The position numbers and the translations under genes are program-made. A stretch of 64,000 bases of DNA from UMGS1002 sp964570825. Its GTDB lineage: Bacteria; Bacillota; Clostridia; Oscillospirales; CAG-272. The stretch spans positions 1-64,000 of the forward strand of contig CAZMZJ010000002.1 of NCBI GenBank assembly GCA_964570825.1. Reading direction: 5' to 3'. How positions within the stretch are numbered: position 1 is the first letter of the stretch; each line of letters starts with the position of its first letter. Of this stretch, positions 8,268 through 17,757 are shown piece after piece. The notes under the pieces were generated by a model, which ran no database searches, had not been told where the DNA came from, and saw nothing but the letters and a program-made list of their open reading frames with translations.

Positions 8268-8783
8268 TTATTCGGAAACCTGCACGCGCGAGAGCACTTT
8301 TTCTATCTCGCAGACGAAAAACCTGTGAAAGTCATGTATCGGATAATTCGAAAGCAGCTCCGGCAGGATGAATTTGTCTTCCCGAATATCGTCGGCATAA
8401 AGCTTTCTGCATATCATGACAAGTTTTGCTTCATCAACATACGGAGTTCCGTCCGAAAACGCAGGAGTCAGCCCCGTGTCCGCGAACTTATCACAGCTCC
8501 TTCCGCTTTTTGAACCACAGTACGCAAGAGCGGAACGGTACTTCTGATCAAAAAACGACAGGGACAGCGTTTTTGCTTCATTGACAAGCCCGTATGTATA
8601 ACGCTGAGGTCTGATAAAACATATGCAGACCGGCTTGTTCCACAGGACTCCGGCGCATCCCCAGCTGGCTGTCATAGTGTTTATTTTCCCTTCAGATGCG
8701 GCCGTTATCAGCATCCAGTCCCTGCCTATTAAATTAAAAATATCGCTCGCGCTCTCAACAGGTATTTCCTTGAACTTATTCAT
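8268..8783 (-). CDS. Flavin reductase family protein (FMN-binding split barrel)
   Basis: Cytoplasmic flavoprotein of about 171 residues in the flavin reductase/DIM6-NTAB family. The N-terminal DWMLITAASEGKINTMTASWGCAGV-type region is the FMN-binding core (family consensus: allowing T-A-S-W), followed by RPQRYTYGLV and FDQKYRSALAYCG. Start 8783 is chosen over 8825 because GGGAAGG lies 8 bases upstream and because the promoter at 8844-8872 would leave only about 12 bases before 8825. The electron donor and substrate are unknown. Monocistronic. Confidence 0.88.
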   Translation of the reverse strand: MNKFKEIPVESASDIFNLIGRDWMLITAASEGKINTMTASWGCAGVLWNKPVCICFIRPQRYTYGLVNEAKTLSLSFFDQKYRSALAYCGSKSGRSCDKFADTGLTPAFSDGTPYVDEAKLVMICRKLYADDIREDKFILPELLSNYPIHDFHRFFVCEIEKVLSRVQVSE

Positions 8784-8843
8784 GTAGAATGCCTTCCCGG
8801 GTTTTCCCTTTTTATTATTTGACATTTGGTATTTATTGTGTAA

Positions 8844-8872
8844 ATTATACCATGCAGGGCTGTCGAATGCAA
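8844..8872 (-). promoter_or_regulatory. Promoter of the flavin reductase gene
   Basis: Minus strand: TTGCAT, 17-base spacer, TATAAT. Confidence 0.65.
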
Positions 8873-8937
8873 GAAAATAATGTCGCGCGGCGATCTTAAC
8901 GCATTATCCGTAAAAATATTTATTTAACCTGTTTAAC

Positions 8938-8966
8938 TTGACATCGGTTCCGAAATGTATTAAAAT
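8938..8966 (+). promoter_or_regulatory. Promoter of the yicC-remA-rpoZ-priA cluster
   Basis: TTGACA, 17-base spacer, TAAAAT. The transcript would begin about 20 bases before yicC; no other good promoter is visible before def. Confidence 0.8.
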
Positions 8967-8991
8967 TATTATATAATTATATTTGGGGGAA

Positions 8992-9882
8992 ATGATGTTA
9001 ACAAGCATGACAGCCTTCGGCCGCTGGCGGGAAACAGTGGGCGGAAAGGATATTACCGTCGAGCTCCGTTCGGTCAACAACCGTTTTTTCGACTGTTCGG
9101 TCAAACTCCCGCGCACATTCATGTACCTCGAGGACAGAGTCAAGCCCTATCTTCAGTCAAAGGGCATCAGCCGCGGCAAAATAGATGTTAATATCAGCAT
9201 TGATATCGTCGACTCAGAGGATGTTTCAGTAACGCTCGACGAAGGCTATGCCAAAGGATATATCGCCGCCCTCAGGCTTCTGCGCGACGAGTTCGGCCTT
9301 GCTGACGATATAAGCGTTATGACCGTAGCGCAGAACCGCGACCTGTTTAAGATCAGCAAGCCCGAGGACGATGCCGAACGCGACTGGCAGGACATTTCTG
9401 TCGTGCTTGAAAAAGCGACCGACAGCTTCATCGCAGCGCGCCGCGCCGAGGGAGCAAGGCTCGAAGCCGACATACGGCTGAAGCTTGAAACGATCCGCGC
9501 ATGCGCGGCTGAAATTTCCGGTCTCTCGGAAGCCGACGTCGGCGGATACAAATCAAAGCTTGAAGAACGCCTGCGCACGCTTCTTTCCGACGGCGGGATA
9601 AAAATTGACGAAGGACGTCTTCTTACCGAATGCGCCATATTTGCCGACCGGATCTCGATAGACGAAGAGCTGGTAAGGCTTAACTCGCATCTTGAAGCCT
9701 TCTCCTCCATCGCCGGAGCAAACGAACCGGCTGGCCGGAAGCTCGACTTCCTGATTCAGGAAATGAACCGCGAGATAAACACCGCAGGCTCAAAGTGTCA
9801 GAACGCCAGAATTGCGCGGCTCGTCGTGGACTACAAATGCGAGCTTGAGAAAATCCGCGAGCAGATACAAAATATTGAGTAA
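8992..9882 (+). CDS. yicC: YicC family endoribonuclease
   Basis: YicC/YloC family protein, shown in other bacteria to be an endoribonuclease involved in RNA decay. The 296-residue protein has the family N-terminus (M-LTSMTAFGR), SVNNRFFDCSVKLPR, and the C-terminal DUF1732 signature with FLIQEMNREINTAGSKCQN. The in-frame TTG at 8983 is skipped because GGGGGA would lie inside it; two ATGs at 8992 and 8995 are both usable. First gene of the housekeeping run and 54 bases ahead of remA, the usual order in Firmicutes. Confidence 0.94.
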   Translation: MMLTSMTAFGRWRETVGGKDITVELRSVNNRFFDCSVKLPRTFMYLEDRVKPYLQSKGISRGKIDVNISIDIVDSEDVSVTLDEGYAKGYIAALRLLRDEFGLADDISVMTVAQNRDLFKISKPEDDAERDWQDISVVLEKATDSFIAARRAEGARLEADIRLKLETIRACAAEISGLSEADVGGYKSKLEERLRTLLSDGGIKIDEGRLLTECAIFADRISIDEELVRLNSHLEAFSSIAGANEPAGRKLDFLIQEMNREINTAGSKCQNARIARLVVDYKCELEKIREQIQNIE

Positions 9883-9936
9883 AAGTAACAGTTTTCAGAC
9901 CGATAAATTCTTAAAGCAAACAAAATCGGGGTGTTT

Positions 9937-10206
9937 ATGAAATTCATTAACGTAGGATACGGAAATCTCATCGCCGCCGAGCGCATTGTGCTGATTGCCT
10001 CGCCGGAATCGGCGCCGGTCAAACGCCTGATTCAGGACGCAAAGGACGACGGCCGTGCAATCGATCTGACCTGCGGAAAAAAAACCAAGGCGATCATAAT
10101 AACCGATACCGAACACGTCATAATGTCCGCCCTGCCGCCGGAAAAGCTTGCCGGGCGCGCCTCGGGAGAAGAGGCGCCTGACGAAGCCGGAACAGCTAAC
10201 GCCTGA
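9937..10206 (+). CDS. remA: Extracellular matrix regulator RemA family (DUF370)
   Basis: Small DNA-binding protein; in Bacillus subtilis RemA activates biofilm matrix and osmoprotection genes by binding DNA as a multimer. The 89 residues start with MKFINVGYGNLIAAERIV, the highly conserved family start, and contain the basic stretch CGKKTKAIIITD. A short variable C-terminal tail follows. ATG 9937 is preferred over the upstream in-frame GTG. In most Firmicutes gmk follows remA; here rpoZ comes next after 54 bases. Confidence 0.93.
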   Translation: MKFINVGYGNLIAAERIVLIASPESAPVKRLIQDAKDDGRAIDLTCGKKTKAIIITDTEHVIMSALPPEKLAGRASGEEAPDEAGTANA

Positions 10207-10260
10207 AAGTAAAATATCAAGTCAATAATATATTCAACATATAGTCGAAGGAGTGTCAAA

Positions 10261-10533
10261 ATGCTATATCCTACAATAAATGATCTGACAAAAGGCAAAT
10301 TCAACCGCTATGAGCTGGCGCTCGCCACCGCAAAATGCGCGCGGCTGATTACCGACGAGTATGTCAAGCAGCGCGAGGCCGCCGAGAAATCACTGACCGG
10401 AAACAAGGAAACCGACAAGCCCCTGATTGCTATGATCGACAAGGAATACCGCGATGAAAAGGCGGTCAAAAACGCGATAAACCGCATTTACAACGGCGAG
10501 TACTGCATTGTCGAGCACAAGCCCTGCGACTGA
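10261..10533 (+). CDS. rpoZ: DNA-directed RNA polymerase subunit omega
   Basis: Omega subunit that helps fold the beta-prime subunit. The 90 residues fit the family: N-terminal LYPTINDLTKGKFNRYELALATAKCAR containing the conserved helix, ITDEYV, then KPLIAMIDKEY and KAVKNAINRIYNGEY. GAAGGAG lies just before the ATG. priA begins 5 bases after the stop, so coaBC, usually found here, is absent. Confidence 0.93.
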   Translation: MLYPTINDLTKGKFNRYELALATAKCARLITDEYVKQREAAEKSLTGNKETDKPLIAMIDKEYRDEKAVKNAINRIYNGEYCIVEHKPCD

Positions 10534-10538
10534 AGCCG

Positions 10539-13025
10539 GTGGAGCGCGAGTATGCTAAGGTATGTCTTACTGACGACATACCATACTCTCTGGACCGGGA
10601 GTACGATTATTATGTTCCCGCAGAACTGCGTCCCGGTATTTCCCGGGGCGCTTTTGTTACAGTTCCGTTCGGGAAGGGCAACCGCCGGCGCCTCGCGCTG
10701 GTAACTGATTTTGCCGAAACCCCGTCGGCCGGCGGAAAAATTAAACCGATAGACACAATCTGCCCCGACAGCATGTCGCTTGACGACGAGCTGCTCGGAC
10801 TGTGCCGTTATCTGAAGGAGCAGACTCTCTGCACCATGGGCGACGCGGTCCACTCGATAATTCCCGCGGCCGCCATGTCCCGCCTTATTGAATTTTATCG
10901 TCCGGCTTGCGAAACATCAGCTGCGCCGGAGTCAGGACGCGACGCGGAGGTGTGCGGATATATATTCCAACGCAAGAAAGTCACCGAAGAAAATCTTGTT
11001 TCAAAATTCGGAAAAACCGCACAGGCATCGGTAAAGCGGCTGATGGACGCCGGTCTTGTCGCGCGCGGCATCGATATAAAGGAAGGCGGACGTGAAATTT
11101 TCCGGGAGCTTTGCTCTCTTGCAATAAACAGGGAGGATGCGGGCGCGGCAATAGAGGCAAAACCCGGTACGGGACTTTTGCGCAGCGATACACAACGCAA
11201 AATAGTCGCCGAGCTGCTCTCCGTCAATGAACTTAGCTTTGAAGAAATAATTGAGAAAACAGGAGCGACAAGGCAGCAGATACGCACTCTATCAGACCGC
11301 AAAATTCTCGCTGTCCGGCGTGAGACGGCATACCGCGAGCCATTTACATCCGGAATAAACCCGATAACAAACGATACCGATTACATACTGACCCCCGAGC
11401 AGGAGGAAGCTTACAGCACTCTTGTCAGCCTTTCGCGCTCCGGTGAGGCCAGGGCGGCGCTGCTGCACGGAGTCACCGGAAGCGGCAAAACCTGCGTCAT
11501 GGTCAAAATAATCGACGAGGTCCTCGCCTCCGGGCGTTCGGCAATACTGCTTCTTCCCGAAATATCGCTGACTCCCCAATCCGTCGGAATATTCTGCTCG
11601 CGTTACGGCTGCCGCGTCGCCCTCATACATTCTGGGCTTTCAGCCGGAGAAAGACTTGACGCATATAATAAAATCAAACGCGGAGAAGCTGACCTTGTGA
11701 TCGGCACCCGTTCGGCGATTTTCTCGCCGGTAAAAAATCTCGGCCTTGTTATAATCGACGAGGAGCAGGAACACACATATAAGTCCGACGCCGACCCGAA
11801 ATACCACGCCCGCGACGTGGCGCGCTGGCGCTGCGCAAAAAACAAAGCCCTTCTCCTTCTCGCGTCCGCAACGCCTTCGGTGGAAAGCTACCAGAAAGCA
11901 GTCGAAGGCAAATACACGCTCCTGAAGCTCACCGGACGCTATGGCGGCACGCCGCTGCCGTCGGTCACAGTCGCAGACATGAGGTCTGAGGCGGAGGCAG
12001 GCAATATCGACCCTGTCGGGAGCATTCTTTCGGAGGAATTGAAAAAAACAATAAGCGAAGGCAAGCAGGCAGTGCTTTTCCTCAACCGGCGCGGATATAA
12101 TAATTTTGTATCCTGCCGCATCTGCGGGGCGGCGGTCAAGTGCCCCCGATGCAGCGTCGCTATGAATTACCATGTCGGCGCCGGCAATTACGACGATGGC
12201 GAACTGGTCTGCCACTGGTGCGGACACCGGCAGAAACAGCCGGCTGCCTGCCCCGAATGCGGCTCGCCTCACCTGATACGCATGGGGTTCGGGACCCAGC
12301 GCCTTGAGCGCGACCTCTCCGAGCTGCTCCCCGGCGCAAGAATCCTGCGCATGGACGCCGATTCCACCTCGACTAAATCCGCGTATGACGACCTGCTCGG
12401 AAAGTTCCGCAGACATGAGGCCGACATACTTCTCGGCACACAGATGGTGACCAAGGGCCACGATTTCCCCGATGTCGCCCTGGCCGGGGTTCTGCTCGCC
12501 GACGCATCCCTTTATCTTGACGACTACCGCGCCAACGAACGCACCTTTGCGCTTCTTGCGCAGGTGATAGGACGCGCCGGGCGCCGGGAATCCCCCGGAC
12601 GCGCTGTCATACAAACCAACAATCCCGACAATGACGTTATAAAGCAGGCTGTCGCTCAGGATTATGAATCTTTTTTCGCAAATGAAATACGCCTGCGCCG
12701 GCTCCTCGTGTTCCCGCCGTTCTGCGACATAGTCCTTATGACACTCAATTCAACAGATGAAAAAGAATTGTTAATAGGCACGGAAAAGCTCTCCTCACGC
12801 CTCCGTCAACTCCTTGGCGAAGAATATTCCGACGTTCCGAACGTGCTTTTCGGACCTTTCGAGGCCCCGGTATATCGTGTTGACAATAAATACAGAATGC
12901 GCATGGTCATGAAATGCCGTCTTAACAAACGCTCACGGGCTCTCTTTTCGCAGCTGTTGACCGAGTTTACCGGCTCGCCTCACGTTCCGTCCCTCTGCAT
13001 TGACTTCAATCCGTCAAGCTTATAA
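10539..13025 (+). CDS. priA: Primosomal protein N' (replication restart helicase PriA)
   Basis: 3'-to-5' superfamily 2 helicase that reloads the replisome at stalled forks. The 828 residues contain the N-terminal 3' DNA-binding domain, Walker A GVTGSGKT near residue 311, the Walker B DEEQ near 407, the zinc-binding Cys pairs between about 525 and 571 (CRICG, CPRC, CHWCG, CPECG), and the conserved GTQMVTKGHDFPDV and QVIGRAGR helicase motifs. The start MEREYAKVCLTD overlaps no other gene; GGTGGAGCG provides a weak ribosome binding site, consistent with coupling to rpoZ 5 bases upstream. Confidence 0.97.
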   Translation: MEREYAKVCLTDDIPYSLDREYDYYVPAELRPGISRGAFVTVPFGKGNRRRLALVTDFAETPSAGGKIKPIDTICPDSMSLDDELLGLCRYLKEQTLCTMGDAVHSIIPAAAMSRLIEFYRPACETSAAPESGRDAEVCGYIFQRKKVTEENLVSKFGKTAQASVKRLMDAGLVARGIDIKEGGREIFRELCSLAINREDAGAAIEAKPGTGLLRSDTQRKIVAELLSVNELSFEEIIEKTGATRQQIRTLSDRKILAVRRETAYREPFTSGINPITNDTDYILTPEQEEAYSTLVSLSRSGEARAALLHGVTGSGKTCVMVKIIDEVLASGRSAILLLPEISLTPQSVGIFCSRYGCRVALIHSGLSAGERLDAYNKIKRGEADLVIGTRSAIFSPVKNLGLVIIDEEQEHTYKSDADPKYHARDVARWRCAKNKALLLLASATPSVESYQKAVEGKYTLLKLTGRYGGTPLPSVTVADMRSEAEAGNIDPVGSILSEELKKTISEGKQAVLFLNRRGYNNFVSCRICGAAVKCPRCSVAMNYHVGAGNYDDGELVCHWCGHRQKQPAACPECGSPHLIRMGFGTQRLERDLSELLPGARILRMDADSTSTKSAYDDLLGKFRRHEADILLGTQMVTKGHDFPDVALAGVLLADASLYLDDYRANERTFALLAQVIGRAGRRESPGRAVIQTNNPDNDVIKQAVAQDYESFFANEIRLRRLLVFPPFCDIVLMTLNSTDEKELLIGTEKLSSRLRQLLGEEYSDVPNVLFGPFEAPVYRVDNKYRMRMVMKCRLNKRSRALFSQLLTEFTGSPHVPSLCIDFNPSSL

Positions 13026-13180
13026 AGCGAACGGCGCCGGCTGCGCGTCTGGCTCGGCCGCCTCGGCACAGCCCGCGGCAAATATTTTTTACATGAAAAA
13101 TTCTATTTTGTCTTCACACAGCCTTCACCCACCGTTAATAATGTATTATTATACTACAATTAAAACTGGAGATATTAATA

Positions 13181-13660
13181 ATGGCGAAACTGAAAATTCT
13201 CAAAAAAGGCGACCCGACGCTTCGCCGCACCTGTCGGCCTGTTGCCGAAATCACCCCGCGAATCCTTACTCTTATAGACGACATGACCGAAACCATGCGC
13301 GACGCAAACGGCGCGGGTCTTGCGGCATCCCAGGTGGGAGTGCTGCGCCGCATAGTAGTTATAGAAACTCCCGAAAGCGGCCTTGTCGAGCTTATCAACC
13401 CCGAGATCATACACTCCGAAGGAGTACAGGAAGCCACGGAGGGCTGTCTGTCAATCCCCGGCGAATGGGGTATAACACGCCGCCCGGCAAAAGTAACAGT
13501 GCGGGCGCTCAACCGTCGCGGCGAGTCAATAGAGCTCAGCGGCACTGATCTGCTTGCCCGCGCCTTCTGCCATGAAATCGATCATCTCAACGGCAGACTT
13601 TTCACCGACGAGGGAATACTGGTTGAAAAGCTCGAACCGGAAGAACATGAAAAAAATTGA
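13181..13660 (+). CDS. def: Peptide deformylase
   Basis: Removes the N-formyl group from nascent proteins. The 159 residues hold all three motifs: G-x-G-L-A-A-S-Q-V-G at 44-53, EGCLS at 87-91 and HEIDH at 131-135, giving metal ligands C89, H131, H135 and catalytic E132. Iron or another divalent metal is expected. The start has GGAGATATTAATAATG. It precedes fmt, the enzyme of the opposite reaction, and a small candidate ORF overlaps its last codons. Confidence 0.97.
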   Translation: MAKLKILKKGDPTLRRTCRPVAEITPRILTLIDDMTETMRDANGAGLAASQVGVLRRIVVIETPESGLVELINPEIIHSEGVQEATEGCLSIPGEWGITRRPAKVTVRALNRRGESIELSGTDLLARAFCHEIDHLNGRLFTDEGILVEKLEPEEHEKN

Positions 13661-13763
13661 ACAGGCATGGTTTTATAACACCAAGTTCCGCGCCTTGGCA
13701 TTTGTAAAGGACGGCGGCATTCCCGCCGCGAAGCAGAAGAGGCGCAATCTTCGCAATAAATAA
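13647..13763 (+). CDS. Candidate 38-residue basic protein overlapping the end of def
   Basis: ATG at 13647 lies inside the last codons of def in another frame, preceded by CGGAAG. The 38 residues (MKKIEQAWFYNTKFRALAFV...) end in a Lys/Arg-rich tail (KQKRRNLRNK), and the ORF fills most of the def-fmt gap. No family is recognised. It could be a real small coupled protein or chance; only conservation would decide. Confidence 0.3.
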   Translation: MKKIEQAWFYNTKFRALAFVKDGGIPAAKQKRRNLRNK

Positions 13764-13778
13764 AGGAATGGGCATAAA

Positions 13779-14714
13779 ATGAAAATATTGTTCATGGGCA
13801 CTCCGGATTTCGCCATTTTTCCTCTCAAGGCGCTTGTAGAATCCGGCGAAAATGTGGTTGCCGCAATAACTCAGCCCGACAAGCCGGCGGGAAGGAGCTA
13901 TAAGCTCACGCCGCCCCCCGTAAAAATCTGGGCAGCCGAGCGCAAAATTCCGGTTTATCAGCCGCAGACCCTGAAAGGGGATGCTTTTTCAGCGCTGCTT
14001 GAGAAAATTGACCCCGAGCTGATTATTGTAGCCGCCTACGGCAAAATCCTGCCGCAGAATGTGCTTGACTACCCGAGGTACGGCTGCATCAACGTCCACG
14101 GCTCCCTTTTGCCCGAATACCGCGGCGCAGCTCCCATACAGCGGGCCATAATCGACGGCAAAGCCGTCACAGGAATTACTATTATGATGATGGAAGCTGG
14201 CCTTGACACCGGTGATATCCTTCTGAAAAAAGAAGTCCCTATTTATGAAAACGACAATTTTGAAACAATACACGACCGGCTCGGCGAATGCGGAGCCGCA
14301 GCTCTGACAGAGGTTCTTTCCTCGCTCAAAGAGGGCAGCCTGACGCGTACTCCGCAGGATCATTCAAAAGCCACCTACGCGGCGAAAATCGAGAAGGCCG
14401 ACTGCCTTATAAACTTTGCCAGACCCGCGCGCGACGTGCATAATCTTATCCGCGGTCTTTCCCCTGCTCCGCTGGCGTTCACGCATATCAACGGCGGCTG
14501 CATCCTGAAAATCCATGAAGCCGAAATCGTTCATGACGCCCTCACGCACGGCGCCGGGCCCGGAACTGTTCTGTCTCTCGATCACGGCATAGTCGTGGCC
14601 TGCGCCGACGGCGCCGTAAGACTGCTGCGCGTCCTTCCCGAGTGCAAAGGCTGCATGATGGCGTCTGATTTCATCCGCGGGCGTAAAATTTCAGTCGGAG
14701 ATATCCTGTCCTGA
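13779..14714 (+). CDS. fmt: Methionyl-tRNA formyltransferase
   Basis: Formylates initiator Met-tRNA with 10-formyl-tetrahydrofolate. The 311 residues begin with MKILFMGTPDFA, contain the folate-binding HGSLLPEYRGAAPIQRAI near residue 107 with the conserved His and a later Asp (GLDTGDILL), and a C-terminal tRNA-binding OB domain from about 205 (NLIRGLSPAPLAF). AAAGGAATG precedes the ATG. Part of the def-fmt pair in the priA operon. Confidence 0.97.
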   Translation: MKILFMGTPDFAIFPLKALVESGENVVAAITQPDKPAGRSYKLTPPPVKIWAAERKIPVYQPQTLKGDAFSALLEKIDPELIIVAAYGKILPQNVLDYPRYGCINVHGSLLPEYRGAAPIQRAIIDGKAVTGITIMMMEAGLDTGDILLKKEVPIYENDNFETIHDRLGECGAAALTEVLSSLKEGSLTRTPQDHSKATYAAKIEKADCLINFARPARDVHNLIRGLSPAPLAFTHINGGCILKIHEAEIVHDALTHGAGPGTVLSLDHGIVVACADGAVRLLRVLPECKGCMMASDFIRGRKISVGDILS

Positions 14715-14737
14715 TTATTCGAAAGGAGAATCAAAAA

Positions 14738-15448
14738 ATGCCTTACTTTTTATATGATTTTTCATACATCCTTCTCATACCTGCGTTCATTTTCGCGCTT
14801 TGGGCGCAGATAAACGTAAGCACCACCTTCAATAAAATGAACAAATACCGCACCGGAATGACCGGCGCAGACGCCGCGCGCAGAATACTTGACGCCAACG
14901 GGCTATATCACGTCCGCATTGACCGTATCCCCGGCAAGCTCACCGACCATTATGATCCGCGCGACAATGTTATCCGTCTGTCCGAATCTGTTTATGACAA
15001 CAGCTCTGCCGCCGCCGTCGGCGTTGCCGCGCACGAGGCCGGTCATGCGGTGCAGTATGCGGCGGGATACTCGCCCATACGCCTGCGTGCGGCGATAATT
15101 CCCGTTACCTCGGTTGGTTCCTATGCCGCGATGCCGTTGTTTATTATCGGAATGATTTTCAATATGTACGGCTACTCCGGAGATTTTGGATATACGCTGA
15201 TGATGCTCGGCATAATGTTCTTCTCTCTCTCGGTTGTTTTCCAGCTTGTTACTCTTCCGGTTGAGTATAACGCCAGCGGGCGGGCGATGGCGGCGCTTGA
15301 AAGCTCGGGAATGCTCGGCAGCGAGGAGCTGAAGGCTTCGGGCAAGGTGCTCAAAGCAGCGGCCCTGACATATGTCGCCGCTCTCGCCGTAGCTCTGCTC
15401 AACCTCTTCCGCCTTGTTTTGATCGCCTCGGGCTCAAGGCGCAGATAA
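14738..15448 (+). CDS. Zinc metallopeptidase, membrane (YugP/PF04298 family)
   Basis: Membrane-bound zinc peptidase of 236 residues. It has an N-terminal membrane segment (8-25), the DARILDANGL-like family region, HEAGH near residues 99-103 supplying the zinc ligands and catalytic Glu, and two or three more membrane segments after residue 115. Substrate is unknown in the family; genes of this type often sit beside fmt and rsmB in Clostridia. GAAAGGAGAATC is the ribosome binding site. rsmB, the usual next gene, is missing: rlmN begins 37 bases later. Confidence 0.9.
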   Translation: MPYFLYDFSYILLIPAFIFALWAQINVSTTFNKMNKYRTGMTGADAARRILDANGLYHVRIDRIPGKLTDHYDPRDNVIRLSESVYDNSSAAAVGVAAHEAGHAVQYAAGYSPIRLRAAIIPVTSVGSYAAMPLFIIGMIFNMYGYSGDFGYTLMMLGIMFFSLSVVFQLVTLPVEYNASGRAMAALESSGMLGSEELKASGKVLKAAALTYVAALAVALLNLFRLVLIASGSRRR

Positions 15449-15485
15449 GTGCATAAATATCAAAATCACAAAAGGAGTTATACTG

Positions 15486-16544
15486 ATGGAAAATACCCTC
15501 CCCGAGCTGCTCTCCCTCCTTCCGGACGAGCTTGAAAGGCTCATGCTGTCGCTCGGCGAGCCGAAATACCGCGCGCGCCAGCTTTTCGAGGGTATGCACC
15601 GCGGACTATCTCCCGACGAAATGACAAACATCGGCAAAGCCACAAAAGTCAGGCTGAAGGAAGCCGCGTCGTTTCATCTCCCCGAGATACGCAAAAAACT
15701 GGTTTCAAAGCTTGACGGCACAGTAAAATACCTCTTTTCGCTTGCCGACGGGAACTGCATCGAAAGCGTCGTGATGAAATACAGGCACGGTAATACCATC
15801 TGCGTTTCCTCTCAGGTCGGCTGCCGGATGGGCTGCGCCTTCTGCGCTTCTACCATCGGCGGCAAAGTCCGGGATCTCACTCCCGGCGAAATTCTGGGAC
15901 AGGTTATCGCCGCCCGGCGGGACATGGGGGAGAATATTTCAAATATCGTCATGATGGGCATAGGCGAACCGCTTGACAATTACGACAATGTTATAAAATT
16001 TCTTCATCTTGTCAATCATGAATATGGGCTCAACATCGGCTACCGGCATATCTCCTTGTCCACCTGCGGCCTTGTGGATAAAATTTACAAGCTGCGCGAC
16101 GAGAACCTTCCGATAACTCTGTCGGTTTCGCTTCACGCCGCCGACGACGAAGTCCGCTCCCGAATAATGCCTGTCAACAAACGCTGGGGCATAGACGAGC
16201 TTCTTTCCGCCTGTCGCGATTATTATTCCGGGACAAACCGCCGGATTTCCTTTGAATATACACTGATCTCCGGTCAGAACGACTCGGCATCCGACGCCGA
16301 ACGGCTCGCCGAGCTTCTCAATTCCCGCCTGCGCTCCGGCGGCACGATGCCAATACACATAAACCTGATACCGGTCAACGAGGTGCGAGAGCGGGACTTC
16401 ACGCATTCCGAAGCACAGACCGTCAACGCATTTGCTCGGGTGCTTGAGCGCCGCGGAATACGCGCCACCGTCCGGCGCCGCCTCGGTTCGGACATAAACG
16501 CCTCATGCGGCCAGCTCCGCCGGGAAAGCGAAGGCATTGAATAA
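15486..16544 (+). CDS. rlmN: 23S rRNA (adenine(2503)-C(2))-methyltransferase RlmN
   Basis: Radical SAM methyltransferase that methylates A2503 of 23S rRNA and A37 of some tRNAs. The 352 residues show the CxxxCxxC cluster C113-RMG-C117-AF-C120, the MGIGEPLDNYDNV motif, SVSLHAADDEVRSRIMPVNK with the product-binding region, and the conserved C-terminal Cys in NASCGQLR needed for the methyl-transfer mechanism. AAAGGAG lies upstream of the ATG. Confidence 0.97.
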   Translation: MENTLPELLSLLPDELERLMLSLGEPKYRARQLFEGMHRGLSPDEMTNIGKATKVRLKEAASFHLPEIRKKLVSKLDGTVKYLFSLADGNCIESVVMKYRHGNTICVSSQVGCRMGCAFCASTIGGKVRDLTPGEILGQVIAARRDMGENISNIVMMGIGEPLDNYDNVIKFLHLVNHEYGLNIGYRHISLSTCGLVDKIYKLRDENLPITLSVSLHAADDEVRSRIMPVNKRWGIDELLSACRDYYSGTNRRISFEYTLISGQNDSASDAERLAELLNSRLRSGGTMPIHINLIPVNEVRERDFTHSEAQTVNAFARVLERRGIRATVRRRLGSDINASCGQLRRESEGIE

Positions 16545-16788
16545 CCGAATAACGGATTTTGTTCGCTTTTCAAATATTCAGGATAAGCTTCACAGAAGCT
16601 ATCTTAAACTCCATAATTCTGATTTTCCGCCGACTTTTCAATCAACGCAAAGCCTGTCTTGACAACTGCCTGTCCCCTCTCAATTTAACATCAAACTTTT
16701 TTGCACGGCTTTCTTGAAAAAGCCGCACCTTCAGCTTGTTCCTGTTCTCCGCCCTTTACATATCATCATATACTTCTCGGAGGTATCT

Positions 16789-17643
16789 ATGAACAACACA
16801 GGGAAGGGCGAGAGGAACAATTACTTCAGAGCGGTTGTGCGCAAGCGGCGCAGAGTAATTCATACAACTCCGGCCGGCTTGTTTTTCAGACGTGTCGGCA
16901 ACAGGCTGGACAAGTCCATGGGGATCCTTGTAATTATCGCGGCAGCCTCGGCAGCCGTCGTGCTGCTTGCCGGTGCTGCCGCGTTTGCAACCGTGGTTCT
17001 GCCCGACCGGAATGGAGTAAAACAGATAACAGTGCCTGACTTTACAGGTAAAACCTATAATAACGACATGGTGGATCAGGAGCTTTTTGATCTTGCCATC
17101 GAGTATAAATATGACAGCTCCGCTCCGTCGGGAACAGTCATAGCTCAGTATCCGCAGGCCGGCGCCCGCCGGATGATAAAAAAAGGAGAACGTCTCTGCA
17201 GGCTGACGCTTACCCTCAGCCGCGGAGCCGAAACTGTTATCCTTCCGGATTGCACCGGAATCAGCGCAAATCAGGCTGAACTCGAACTCAAATCTCTCGG
17301 CTTTTCAGTAGCAGTCGAAAAAAAGTACAGCAGCACAACAAAAGCCGGAACCGTAATCTCCACATCCCCCACGGCCTATTCCGATGTTCCCTCAGGCAGC
17401 ACAGTCACTATATATGTCAGTCTCGGGCCGGAACACAGCATGGTCGTCGTTCCGGCTCTGACCGGACTCGGCGAAACTGCCGCGATAACAAAAATACTAT
17501 CGCTCGGGCTTCTTGTCGGCCGGACCGAGTATGTCAGATCCTCAAAGCCGGCCGGCACAGTTATCGCGCAGAGCGCGCCATTCGGAAGCACTGTCAGCGA
17601 AGGCACAAAAATATACCTGACCGTCAGCCTCGGCGGCGGATAG
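16789..17643 (+). CDS. Kinase-less membrane-anchored PASTA protein (at the prkC position)
   Basis: The 284-residue protein has a basic cytoplasmic tail (1-43, with RKRRRVIHTTPAGLFFRR), one membrane segment (44-71) and three extracellular PASTA repeats (about 80-150, 150-217, 218-284) with the repeat endings SGTVIAQYPQAG, AGTVISTSPTA and AGTVIAQSAPFG. PASTA domains bind muropeptides or lipid II. The gene sits between rlmN and rsgA, where Firmicutes carry stp and prkC, but no Ser/Thr kinase domain is present in the ORF or upstream. CGGAGG precedes ATG 16789; the in-frame codons from 16714 are rejected. A weak TTGACA at 16659 could be its promoter. Confidence 0.88.
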   Translation: MNNTGKGERNNYFRAVVRKRRRVIHTTPAGLFFRRVGNRLDKSMGILVIIAAASAAVVLLAGAAAFATVVLPDRNGVKQITVPDFTGKTYNNDMVDQELFDLAIEYKYDSSAPSGTVIAQYPQAGARRMIKKGERLCRLTLTLSRGAETVILPDCTGISANQAELELKSLGFSVAVEKKYSSTTKAGTVISTSPTAYSDVPSGSTVTIYVSLGPEHSMVVVPALTGLGETAAITKILSLGLLVGRTEYVRSSKPAGTVIAQSAPFGSTVSEGTKIYLTVSLGGG

Positions 17644-17757
17644 GATACCGCAAGGCTAAGGGGGGCTTTTGGCAGCTTTTTTGAATCCATAGGCCTCCCT
17701 TAACTATCGGATAATCGGATTTTGAATGAATTCTAAAGCAACACGGAGCAAAAAACA